Positions 34,971 through 46,651 of a stretch of 64,000 nucleotides of DNA are shown piece after piece. Each line of letters starts with the position of its first letter. The stretch's first letter is position 1. The position numbers and the translations under genes were made by a program. Source of the DNA: Rosa chinensis. Lineage: Eukaryota; Streptophyta; Magnoliopsida; Rosales; Rosaceae. The stretch covers positions 66,297,510-66,361,509 of the forward strand of contig NC_037093.1 in the NCBI RefSeq assembly GCF_002994745.2, in the 5' to 3' direction. Below the pieces are notes generated by a model. The model searched no databases. It saw only the letters and a program-made list of their open reading frames with translations, and was not told the origin of the DNA.

Positions 34971-37900
34971 AAGGGGATTAAAGAGGAGGGGGGGGGACAG
35001 TAATCTTTAATTTACGAAATAACCCAAAGAGAGAGACAACCGAGGAGAGAGTTATGGTCGTAGACAGACACAGCAGTTTCCTAACAAAGAAATATATATA
35101 CTAATAAATACGTTCACATAAAAACTAAAATTAAAAACACAAACACAAAAAAACAAACCTCTACACCACCACCTACTAACCCTAAGCTCTGAAGCTACAC
35201 AGGTTAGATTTGATAAGACGACACACTACGATGAGACTGAGATGGTTCAAAAGGTGCTCTATTCGACCACTTCATCAAATATCTCACTGTAATGTTTGGA
35301 TTTATTTTCAATTTATCGGTATATTAATGTATTGTAAATAAATTATTTTTAGTTCGGGTGTTTTTTTTTTTTTTTTCTTGTGAGAATGACGGGTGTTAAA
35401 TCTTGAAAGGTTTAAGTTTAGTCGTACCTTCTCTTATCTACGTAACCAACGCCACCAAGAAATAATGAAAGGAAAGGAAATCAGAGACCAAATGGCTCCC
35501 ATTGCGCCCCACAACGGCAATGGCTCTTTCACGCCAAGCATATATATGTTCATTCATTTTTCTATATGCCTGACCCTCTCACGCCTCATCACCATCACAT
35601 TTTCACATGCCCTGCCTCTTTTCTGAGGAGCCCTTTCTGACCTCGGTGACTTTGAGCTGTGTTTGAGTTCTGACCCCCACAACCCAACCAAGCAATTCAA
35701 AAAAATAAAACCAGAATCCAGCTCTTCGTGTGTGCACACGTGGCGTGATATGATACATTCTGGGTCCCAGACTGGTATGACTTTAGATTTTGCTCATCTT
35801 CCTAAAGATCTGCCTGCCTTGTGTGCTTTTATATAGGGCAGAGGGTAACCAAGTTTTTGACAATCTATTTTAGGGCACTTGACAAAGAAGAAGAAAAGAA
35901 AAAAACCAATATCCAATCTCTATCTTTTGGGAAAAAAATGACCCAGAAATGAAATTGGGGTGTCAATGAATTATTCTGTCGGTACAATTTTAGTGTGCAA
36001 AATGGGTGTGGTTGGTCTTGGGGTGCTTGATCATTTTGGAGACACTTGGACTTTTTCTTGCTCCATCTCTTTTGCCCTTTAAGCGACACAAGGAGAGGAG
36101 AGACTCTGTCTCTCTCTCTCTCTCTCTCTCGGTTTATGCCGTATTGCGTGGTATATAACTTTGCTTGAAAGAGGTGTGAAAACAGACCTAAACATGTCTC
36201 TATTAAGTATTCCAAGCAGGTTCTTCTTTCAAAATGGCTTTGCCTGCTTACCGTTCAAATCCCCATCGTGGGCCTCTTGCTTCTTTTACGTCTGTTTTGG
36301 TACTATGCTCCCTTCCCATTTGTGCTTTTGTTTTTCTATTCCTCCCCTCATTACCTTTCAAAGCTGGTTGCTTTGCTTTTTATCTTGGTATAGTTTTTTC
36401 TTTGCGTTTTGATTTGAGGCCACGAAAACAATAACCCTCCGTCCCTCCCATTGTTTGCAACCCAAATGGATCATTTTCTTAGGTCATTGCGTAATGCCAG
36501 TACCTCCTTTCTTTTGAAAACCATTGTTTATCTTGGTAATGAGGATAAGATGTTTGACGATTCCTCCACCCAAGCGAATATTGAGAAAATTTTTGGTGCT
36601 TTTCACGATGGAAGAAAGAAAACTTGACAGCCTAAAACTCTAGCTACGGTACACGCCAAATGGCTCCCTCACCCCAGAAGATGAATATCTTCGATTACTC
36701 TATCATAAATATTGGGTTCCATTCAATTAAAACGCAAACAGTCTATAATGGCTTATTTCAATTCTAGTGGGACGTATTCTTTTCTTCATAAATAATATAG
36801 GTGTGGGAAAAGGCTTCCCAACATGATTAGGTTCCAAAATATTAGGGAGGTAATCGAGTACGAAAAACCGAAAATAGACAGAGAGCTAAGGTTGCGGTGG
36901 GTGGAGATGTATGGCACCTAAACCTCTGCAATTACTCTCTTAATTTCTTTCTTCTGAAGGGTGGGTGATGTAGTTATTGAATCAAATTTATTCAAAGGGA
37001 GCAACACCCATGATCTCACAAAGGCCTGCGGCAAAAACAAGGATTGGAATAGCACAATGTTAAAAGCTGTGTGGGCATATGGGGCCAAATCTGATAATGC
37101 ACATGGAAAAACAAATCCTTCCAGGTTTTTTTGTACCTAAACACATGAATAGGGAGAGGTCAACTGGTCCAGAGCCGCAGCTGTTATAATAACTCGGGGG
37201 GAGCAAGATTGCCTCATAGCAAGGAATTGAGTTCCAAGGAAACTAAAATAGCTCAAGACAAGGTGATGAAATTGGTAGACAATAACATTACCACAATAAT
37301 GATTCATCTGAATTACCAAGGAGGAGAAAATTAGAGGTGATAACCAAACCATCTACCAAGGTCCACTAGCAAGGTTTAGGTGAGAAGTAATTACTAATTA
37401 TCAAACACAACCTCCTGTCAAAGTGGACAAATTGCAAATCATTCATGGTTCTACTACTAGTCAGCTTTTGACTTGAACAGCTCCTGCTTAAAGTTTATCA
37501 ATCACAGAGTTTCAGTATTAGCAATAGTGTTCAATCCTCAAGTCCCAATCAATGGAGTTGTGAGTTACCAAACGACCCTTGTTCTTGAATTTCTATAACA
37601 TGATTAACATCATAGATTAGCGAAACCTAAAGGTCAATATTCGATAGAATAAGATTCTAGTACATGTATTGGTTCTAGAAGAAGAGAATTGTTCAAACAA
37701 AGCGCACACACAATATTCATAAAATTGCACTCGAGTATTAAAAGGTAGAAAGCATTATGTATTGAGATTTCCCAACACTCTGCATCAAGACTCAAGAGAT
37801 GGCATAATAAAACTACATTTCGTTTAACTGAATGCCACCACGAACTGAAAATTCCTTAAAACCCAGAACTGATAATAGTTCTATCAATGGCATAACAAAA

Positions 37901-38647
37901 GTACAATTCGTTTAACTGAATGCAGCCATGAACTGAAAATTCCTTAAAACCCAGAACTGATGATAGTTCTGTCAATGGCATAAATAAAGTACAATTCGTT
38001 TAACTGAATGCCACCATGGACTGAAAATTCCTTAAAACCCAGAATTGATAATATGTCTATCGATCTCTGCAATAACAAAAAGAAGATGGGAAACAGAATC
38101 AGAGATCCTTCGCTAAGGGAAGGCACTAGAGGTGATGGAAAACTTGATGTCTCCATAATGTTTGCATATCGTAGATACAAAGGCAGCAGGATTGTGTAGC
38201 TCAATGAAGCAGCCGATACTAATAAAGTTGATATCAGAATTATCATCATCAGACATTTTCTACTCTTCTAATTCCAGTGAAAACATGCCTTTGAGGCACG
38301 AGCAAATCTGCATCACCAAACCGAAACAAAAGTGAATATTCCGTTGAATGGACTGAAAATAAAGTGCAAAGAATCAATTATGTATGCACCAATTACCTTT
38401 ACAGGTGGTGATCCTGCCTCTGAACTTCACAACCATTAAATTAATGTTCTTAGTCTTCCCTTCTCATCCTTGGATGTGTATTTACAGTGAGAACAATTGT
38501 ACAACTCAAAATTTAGCACCTCAGAATAATTGCTTCAGCTGCTATTTTAGCCTGATAATTAAGGTAAACCTTCACCTATTTGTGAGCTAATCTTTAATCA
38601 CAGATTAATAAGACCGATCCAATTGTTTTAAGATTAGTATCGAATGA
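34971..38647. other. Long intergenic region between MBR2-like and NAC genes
   Basis: Holds the ligase promoter, a poly-T run near 35,360, a (TC)11 microsatellite at 36,109-36,130 and a triplicated 88-bp repeat (separate entry). The rightmost ~300 bases are likely NAC 3' UTR, perhaps with an intron (donor at 38,395, acceptor at 38,309 on minus). Several short open frames exist, but none resembles a known protein. Confidence 0.45.
37801..38064. repeat. 88-bp tandem repeat, three copies
   Basis: Copies begin GGCATAA at 37,801, 37,889 and 37,977 and each contains TTCGTTTAACTGAATGC and AAAATTCCTTAAAACCCAGA. They are about 90% alike by eye. They lie downstream of the first NAC gene and have no coding role that I can see. 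Confidence 0.88.
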
Positions 38648-41002
38648 TCAGTCGATGAGATCATCCAACTCTATAAAGTCTCCCTCTATAAGGGATAGTA
38701 AATGCTCGGTGGCCAAACCATCAAGCAACAATGGATTACCAACACCAAGCATAGATGACGGCACCTGCATGGCACAGAAAGAAATCCAAATTAATTCAGG
38801 AGATGTTTTATAAGTTAGAACAGCTAAGGCAAGAATGCCATAAAAAGGACAGCTTGTAGTGTGAGTAAAACGGACTCCCTTGTTCAAATCAAAAGCAATC
38901 TGAATATTGCCAACATCTGACGGTAGAGAATTCAATACTTTTGTGACATGAAGTGTACTGAAATAATATACTGGCAAGTTTATAAGGATCCAAAATGACA
39001 ATTTACAAGTCATGGATCAAGGAAAAACTTTTCAGTCAAAGTTTGAGGAATTTAGGGAGAAATAAAAAAAAAATATATGCACTTTGACAGGGGGAAAGGA
39101 AATGATTTAATGCAAACTCATGTTTAACAACACTACAGATGAGCAAAATTCCTTTTTTTTACAAAGTGGTAACACAATATACTTTAAAACAAATGTGGCG
39201 AAAATTGAAAGATCAGGAAAGAAAAATGGCAACCAAAAATTAAACAAAAAGGATCGAGATGAAGCACTTATTGGCATCAGATTCTAGTGAAAAAACTGTT
39301 GATGACAGTAGTATATTGCGCATGTAAATGGTGATAGTATCATAACTGAAGTGGAAAGAGAATTGTTTGTAATGCATTACCTGTTCATTAGTCTGAATAC
39401 TTGATAGAGGCCCAGTCTCGACTTGCTTATCAACTTCAGTCTCCAGTGTCATTTGATCTTTTGACTTGTCAGTGTTCCTAGGCACAGATTTGTCACTGTG
39501 AATCTCAGGAACAATATGAGGAGTACAAAATCCACCATGCTGAATTCCAATGTGACGTACTGTGGAAACACTTTCTTCAGCACAAGAACTTAAGCCATTC
39601 TCTGATTTGCTAGTTCCACCCTGAGATCTGACAAATACTCGGCACAGGACAAAAGAGGCCTGCAAGTAGACAGACATACAATATCTTACTCGTATTGCAC
39701 ACATGCCATCACAATGCGGTAAAGGCAAAATCAGTTGTACCAGTTAAAACAAAATGCATAATTCCAAGAAAGAATAAGACCACAATTAAACAAAGAATAT
39801 GCTCTCAGAAACAAAAGTATGGTTACATATACATCATTTGAAAACTGAATAGCTTTCTACAGAGTTCAAAACTGAAAAGGCTCCTACTAACTTCACCCTT
39901 TGCATGTCCACATCCTAAACTGAAAGACAATGGAAAACTATGAAGAATCAATTTTGCCTAGGAGACTTTAAAGTCCAAGATTCTACTTCCGTCATGCACG
40001 CTCACACATCCGAGTGAGGCAATTTTCAACAACTAAACCACTACGCAAACAAAACTAAATTCTCAACAACTCATTAGAGATGAAAATTTAGGTTCTCCAA
40101 TCATATAATGAGCAAATCAGAATCACACATAGATTTCATTTAACCAATAACAAGATCATAAAACAGACCATAACTCCCCCTCTGCAATCATGTAGCATGG
40201 TTCTGAAAGAATTCCCCTTTTCTATATGAAATTAAAGATTTAAAACAAAATTCCATATTTTTATAGCTAACAAATCAACGCTCACTCATCAAGATTGAAA
40301 ATTATCATCAAAGCAGAACACACCCGTAACTACAGCAATTAGAGAGAGAAAACCCCAACCTGAAATAAATAAAAACCACCTACATTTTCATAATCATAAA
40401 CCCTAAACCCTAGAACACTAAAAGACTTGCCCTTTAAGATCATCCAGCTTGGTTCCGAAACAATTCCACCTTCCAAATCAAAATTCAAGAAATCAAACAA
40501 AATTCCCAATTCCGAAACACAATAACAGAATAATAAAGATTGAAATGCGAACAATTACCTGAACGTGATCAACCTGAGCATACTGATAGAGCACCCAGTC
40601 AGTCCTCACCGCCGTCTTGGGCGAACTCCCCAAATAAAACTCATAGCTACTCCTCCGGCCCAACACGGCCTTCCCTCCGCGGCCCACGACGTCCCTAACC
40701 CTCCCTTTCCTCCTCCAATACCCGCTCTTGGCCCGCCGCTCCTTCACAACCCTCACCGTGTAGCAGTACCAGTGCCGCCTCCGTCCGCCGTGGCCGTACG
40801 AGTAGCAGGCATAGTCGGGCAAATCAAAGGGGTCGTGGTCGTACAAGTCGAGCTCCTTGATCAAATCATAGCCACCGTTGCCGGAGCTGGCCTGGCCGGC
40901 GCCGTTCTTGTGGGAGAGGTAGTAGCAGAGGAGCTGCTCCTCGGAGGGGTAGAATCGGCAGCCGGGAGGGAGGTAATACGACGTCGCTTTGGCATCGCCC
41001 AT
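38648..41002 (-). CDS. NAC-domain transcription factor, ordinary paralogue
   Basis: Three exons (41002-40559, 39659-39381, 38764-38648), all phase 0, give 279 aa. NAC subdomains run in order: A, LPPGCRFYPSEEQLLCYYL (11-29); B, DLYDHDPFDLPD (52-63); C, HWYCYT to GYWRRKGR (77-101); D, VLGRRSSYEFYLG to DWVLYQY (113-141); E at the start of exon 2, SFVLCRVF (150-157). Exon 2 continues with a Ser/Thr/Glu-rich linker. Exon 3 ends in an acidic-hydrophobic tail (GDFIELDDLID) of the sort found in NAC activation regions. TATA (CTATATAAA) lies about 75 bases upstream of the ATG. This is the tandem partner of the NAC-MLLE gene at 43,623-46,038 and shares its first two intron positions. The specific regulatory role is unknown. 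Confidence 0.9.
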
Positions 41003-41247
41003 GTAGAATATGGGGGATTTTAGGTTTTTGAGAATTGGGGGAACAAAGAAAAAATCTGAGAGTGGGAGAGGGGTTTATATAGAGGAGGAGGAGTAGCGTG
41101 CTCTTGAAGCCTTCTGGGGGTTGAAGTGTAGTGATGCTCTACACTCCGGTCTTTCTGCTCCAATTACTCCCACCTATGCCAGCCGTACAGGTCGGACGAT
41201 GCCGTGCATAACCTGTCGTAGGGACAGAGTTTTGAGTTTAAGAAAAT

Positions 41248-42081
41248 GAGAGTTTCTATTGGGACCTCCAAATCTGCTCAGCTGACCTCACTCTATTATG
41301 AATTATTAAATGACATATATAACTTACTATAAAATGACTATTAAGGACAATAATTATACCAAAAATATATTATATTTATTTTATGTAGACTTTCCAATTC
41401 AATAATATTAGATTGTATTCCTTATTATTTTCCTTATCTATTTTCATTTTCTAATTTCACTACATACTCATTAAAGCATTCATATATATTTAATAAGAAT
41501 TAAAAATATGATTAAGATCATGTGACATAAAAATGTATGATATATATGTTGAACACATATTGGTGAGGGAAAACAAAATAAATCCTCTTATGATTTATGA
41601 CCTAAATCTAAGTCAATCCATTATATTTACACAAAAAAAAATTAAATAATTAATCATGTGGTACAAAAAATACAGAAAAAAACAATAAACATTAAAAAAA
41701 CGAATGATTTTTTTTTTTTGAGAATAAAAAAAAATGATTTCTTTTTTGTTTTTGTTTTTTGCACAGCTAAAATAGAAATTTAAAAAGAAAAAAAAACATA
41801 ATAGGTCATGGCATTTTCTCATTGATTAGACATTAATTTTTGAAACTCAAGTTTGATTAAGAAATGTATATTTAGTTAAGATTTGTAGAGTGATTAAATC
41901 ATTGAAATGACTAAATTTTGTATTTTAAAGATAATAATTTGTTTGCAAATTATATGAGTGAGGTTATTTGAGGAAGTTTAGTGAGGTTTAGTGAGTAAAT
42001 TTAGTATTTGAAAATTTGATAAGAGGTGTAAAAAGCATAGAGGTCAAGTGAGTAAATTTGGAGGTTCCAATAGAAAAACTC
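41248..42081. mobile_element. Mutator-type MITE, 834 bp
   Basis: The left end GAGAGTTTCTATTGGGACC and the inverted right end (reading GAGTTTTTCTATTGGAACC on minus) are terminal inverted repeats. Both sides are flanked by the same ten bases, TTAAGAAAAT (41,238-41,247 and 42,082-42,091). One of them may belong to the element, leaving the 9-bp duplication expected for Mutator-like elements. The interior is AT-rich and non-coding. Confidence 0.75.
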
Positions 42082-42956
42082 TTAAGAAAATCAATTGTCA
42101 ACTGAACATTTGTGTCGTATTTTGAAGCCGCGTCGGAATTGGATGGGAGAATTCTTTTTTTTATTTTTTTACACGATACAATGTATTACATATTAGAACT
42201 TATCCTTTCAATTAAGAAGCAAGATCAGTGCATTTTATGATGAGCACATCACTTGTTCTTGTTCATTTCTATTGCAACAAGATGGACTTTGTCGAGATTA
42301 ATAATCTTGGATGAAAATTTCTTTAATCTATGCATATAGATGATCAAAAGAATAAAAGTTATCCGATCCAAAAAAAATCTTAAAGTTATAATCTCATGGG
42401 AACCAATATTGGTCTTTTTTGTAAAACCTTGATGTCCATGTATAGATAGATATTTCTATCTTTATTTCCAAAAAATCATAAAAATATGAAATTGGAGCCA
42501 AAAAGTTTACATATGGCTTAGATGAATTATAAAGAAAGTTAATTTAAAGTTAACTGCACTATGGGAGACTGAAAATAGGTAGACACCATATGCATATGAA
42601 AAAGAAAAAGAAAAGTCGATACGTAAGAGAATGACAATATACATAATGGTTGAATGGAAATTATTAGTGCAAGTCTGGAATGTAGTTAGGTTGATTGTAC
42701 ACTAGCCTCTTAACACACTCTCACGCGTGTGTCAATTGGCCATTTTTATTTTTTATTTTTATACTTTATTTGTGTCTATAATATTTTGTTTGAGTTTTTT
42801 ATTAGTATTTCTGAAAAAAAGAGTTTGTTTTAGTAATTTATCTAAAAAATGTTTATCTTTTATGAAATTATGAATAACTTTTTGTTTAATAAGCAATTTT
42901 TTTTATTTAAACTGCCAACTCCAAAAAAAAAAAAAAATAGAAACTCCATTGCAGTT

Positions 42957-43243
42957 AACTCCAACAGCTTCCCTATAATTTCTGTACTATAGGGAAGCAA
43001 AAGTCAAAGCTTTAGCTTTTTTTTTTTCTCCAACTCTAACAGATTCCCTATTTTACAACAATCTCTAAAATCTCCATATTCTTCCTTAAAATTTTAGAGT
43101 TTGCTGTAAATATAGGGAATTTGGTTTTCTCTTTCCTCACTTTCCCTAAAATAGGGATAGTTATAGGGAATCTGTTGGAGCAAAAGAGACTTATTTTTCC
43201 CTAAAGTAAAGAAAAATAAAAATATAGGGAATCTGTTGGAGTT
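42957..43243. mobile_element. Small MITE with 21-bp inverted ends
   Basis: AACTCCAACAG..TCCCTATA at 42,957 and its inverted partner TATAGGGAATCTGTTGGAG at 43,223 match at 20 of 21 positions. The interior holds further inverted copies of the same motif (near 43,035 and 43,155). I could not identify a target duplication, so the superfamily is unassigned. Confidence 0.6.
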
Positions 43244-43622
43244 GCTCTTAACAAAACGTCTAAGATCTTTTTTGTTTTGTAATTTCTTCAATTTAATTTG
43301 CTGTTATATTTACCATTTTTATCTTTCATGTGTTAAATTATAGATTTTTAGACTATAATCAAAGAAGAGCAATTGCTGGGATTTCAGAAAGCCTTATTGG
43401 CTTAATTAATACTGATACGTGATAATGTGATATAGACATATAGTAAAGATGTGGCAGAACGAGCTGAGTCACCGGATGATGGTGATCGATGCTTAATGGA
43501 AGATACAGTTGAAATGTACGTCTTGCTTTCCGGTATAGTAAAGTGTAAAACGTACAGTGCCGAAACGAGTACCACTTAATGGTAACTGTTGCCTCGTTTT
43601 TTAAGAATGAGTCGAACATGTT

Positions 43623-46038
43623 TCACTGTTTCCCATCGGCACGTACCTTCGCTAAGACATCCATGGCCTCTGCAATTTTTGCCCGTAAAGCCTCTGGTGA
43701 CTCTAGCAAATGTAATATCTCAGGATTGTCCATCTCCAGAAGCATGCCTGTCACCTTAGCTGCCTTGTCCTTCTCCCACATTTCAACGAGAGGAAACAAT
43801 TCCTCACCAAGCATCTGCGCACCCATTAAGAGAATATCAGTACTGATAGAGGTGAAATTCTATACATTTCATTTGAATATTTGCACAATTCATGCAGACA
43901 AAAGTAGGCTTAATTGATTAATTACTTACATTCCTTCTCTCTTCCGATGTGGCATTCACTAGGGCTGTGGTCAAAACTGTAGGCAAAGACTGAACAGGAG
44001 GAACATGCGGTAGAAAGTAACCGGGAAGTGGAGCTAGTAATTCTGGCATGTTGCCACCAGGTGGAAGATGATAAACTCCAGGAGCTATGTTCTATAAAAC
44101 AAGGGGGGGGGGGGGGGGGGAGGTTGGTGATGCAAATATCAAAATCATGAGCTAAAAAAGGAAATTAGAGATGAAAGACTGAAAGTACGTTCTTTGTTTG
44201 GACTGACATGGGGTGGTGGCACTGGCGGCTGCTGGCCTTGCCTGATCATTGGACCACCATAGTATGGCATCGAAGCACCTCTGGGCCTTGGTCCTTGAGC
44301 AGGCCATGACGGCAGCTGTAAACCAATGCCAAATTGTATAATTAATTTTAAGAAAAGGAAATAATTCATGAGACAGAATCAAGCACGCATATATAACCAC
44401 ATAACAATCAACCATTACATCTTGATCCATAATAACAGAACTACATCAGAGAAAAGAAGATAGGCAGGGAAAAAGGAGTTAATTTCACATTCTAGCCTCA
44501 AATCCTCAATTATTCTATATTCCATCTGATCATGTTGTTTGTTGTTTAGGACATCTATTATACAGTAAACATAAGTAGGCTATGCATGTAAAAGGAATCA
44601 AAGTGATGGAAGAATAACCAGTGTCGAAGGAAAAAGAATCAACTAAACAAAAATGGATTGTGTTGAAACAAAGGAAAAAAGGAAAAAGTATAGCAAATAC
44701 AACAGATTATTGCTGGTGGAGGAACGTACTATGACCAAAGGTCCTGTTAAATCGAAAAACTGTTGTAAACTCGAAGGTGGAACAGATGCTTGGATGGGAC
44801 TAGGAGTAGCGGCAGCAGCTGGCCTCGATTGTGAAACTCGTGCCTGTGAAAAGTTAAGCATGTACATGTGTAAACTCGTGTACTGCAGCACTTCGATCAG
44901 ATGAACATGAGGACTCAAAATACAAAAATTAAAATAGATGGTAAGCTAATATATGTGATCATGATCAAGTACTGCCTTGTTGGCACCATCCTGATGGTTT
45001 AGAGTGTATATATACTAATTAGTGATATAATAATTTGTTTTAAAATTCATTACCTGTTCATTACTTGTTGTAGAAACAGTCTCAGGCTTGGGCATGAGTA
45101 GTTCATCATTATTAGCGCAGGAATTGAAATCACTATCTGATCTTGAAAATATTCGGCATAGAACGAAAGAACCCTACAAGACCACGGTTGAACGTACATA
45201 GTATAAGCCAATCAAAATATGTCATTGTCTCGGAAGAAGTAGGGTTATTACAGCTGAATATATAGGCCCCTTTACTATAGAAAGAGACTATTCGACTTAG
45301 CTTGTGGATCATATCTAACAAAGCTTGCACAAATAGGATAATAGCATCGCAACATTCAACATTATTCGTGGTAAACCGATCTCCGGTCTCTCTAGTTTGG
45401 TGTTTTCACTGACCAACTAATAAGCAAATCAATGCTAAAGGTTGCAATAGCTCACTCGCTAGCTGGACAAGAGAAATTAATTACTTGATCAAAATATAAA
45501 ATCAAGTATCCTAAGCAAGAAGTCTCCCTAGTATCCAGTAACTAAATGGACAACAAATATACATAGATACCAGAGCGAAACTGCAGGCACATGTAAATAT
45601 GATTACCTCGACATGATTAGCCAGAGCATACTGATAGAGTACCCAAGCAGTCGGTGAGGCTGTGTCGGGCGACCCGTCGTAATAGACAAAGCTAGTCCTG
45701 GTGCCCAAAACAACCCCTTGGCGGCTGAACACGTCCCTAACCTTACCTTTCCTCTTCCAACATCCCTGCTTGGTATTCTTCTCCTCCGCCGAAACCCCAG
45801 CCGTATAAAAGTACCAGTGCCTCTTCCTCCCTTTGTAACCGTACGAATAGCAACTCCAGTTCTGTAACTCGGACGGGTCGCGCCCTCGTAAGTCTGACAG
45901 CTCTCTGATCGTATTGTAGCCGCCGGGTATGGCCGGGTTGGCTTTCTTGTTTGAGAGATAGTAGGAGAGGAGCTGCTGTTCCGAAGGGTGGAACCGGAAA
46001 CCGGGAGGGAACGCATCTGTTGATTTGGAATCTGCCAT
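43623..46038 (-). CDS. NAC DNA-binding domain fused to a poly(A)-binding-protein linker and PABC/MLLE domain
   Basis: Six exons (46038-45607, 45173-45054, 44843-44730, 44315-44208, 44091-43930, 43814-43623), every junction phase 0, give 375 aa. Exon 1 is a NAC domain: [19 protein letters not shown] (11-28); C, HWYFYT to CWKRKGK (74-99); [12 protein letters not shown] to AWVLYQY (110-137). Exon 2 starts with subdomain E (SFVLCRIF). Exon 3 is a Ser/Pro/Ala linker. Exon 4 has [14 protein letters not shown] and exon 5 has [12 protein letters not shown], both like the linker of plant PABPs. The end of exon 5 and exon 6 form a PABC/MLLE domain (about 294-370): [23 protein letters not shown], the signature [10 protein letters not shown] (332-341), and [22 protein letters not shown] domains bind PAM2 peptides. 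No RRMs are present. It is the tandem paralogue of the NAC at 38,648-41,002. Joint transcription is inferred from splice phase and reading frame. Confidence 0.8.
44103..44120. repeat. Run of 18 G in an intron of the NAC-MLLE gene
   Basis: An uninterrupted G run (C on the coding strand) just 3 bases inside the acceptor side of intron 4 plus a short polypurine tract. Length in such runs is prone to sequencing error and to slippage. Confidence 0.9.
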
Positions 46039-46651
46039 ATTGTCGGAGTGAGCTTGCCTTTTGATTTAGGTTTAGGGTTTAGAAGGTAAAAAATATACTG
46101 CGAGGGCGCAATTAGCGTGCCCCTTGAGTTTTCTCTTGTGGAAGAAGTGATAGGGCGCAATTAGCTACTTATGTGATACACTTTCGGAACACACTTGCGA
46201 TGTAGACGCAGTTGTTGATGTTATAATTTGGTTCGACAAATACTTTTGACTTTTCAACCAATTCTATGTAGGACGCATTGAAATGTCAAAGAGTCCACAT
46301 AGGACTCTGACCTCTCAACGCACTTAAACCTTTCATCTAGAAAGAAAAGGAATTCTTAGACATAAATAACCATGACTAGTGAGATGCCTAACCATGGTAT
46401 TTCAAGTCTTTAACCTTGGACCTCTACTTCTTAAGTCTTGGATAGTCACCATGTGATTGACTCACCATCTTGGATGGCAAGGCAAAAGCATATCATGACC
46501 TCACTACCAGAGAAGCATAATCCAAAGGAATCAAGAGCCTCAACCCACAAGACCAAGAGTTCGACCCCCAAGCTTAGAAGCCACTACCTCCAAGGCCAAG
46601 GCCTCGACTACTAGGATCACTCTTAGACAAAGTCATTGCTAAGGAGACATA

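Larger units (their letters stand above)
41003..43622. other. Intergenic between the NAC paralogues, MITE-rich
   Basis: Very AT-rich. It contains two terminal-inverted-repeat elements (41,248-42,081 and about 42,957-43,243, separate entries) and several long A or T runs. I see no gene. Confidence 0.55.

Noticed and set aside
36233..36434. Hydrophobic open frames in a CT/T-rich region
   Set aside because: Base composition alone explains them; no homology, splice partners or start context.
37944..38249. Minus-strand frame with a strong hydrophobic helix, suggesting a membrane-tethered isoform of the NAC gene
   Set aside because: A stop lies just upstream in that frame, and the NAC exon 3 ends cleanly at 38,648. 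No splice path joins them in frame. It also overlaps the 88-bp repeat.
38648..38764. Last exon of the ordinary NAC (MLG..., LLSLIEGD) as a decayed MLLE domain
   Set aside because: Only scattered similarity, no KxTGMLLE. The FIELDDLI ending fits a normal NAC acidic tail better.
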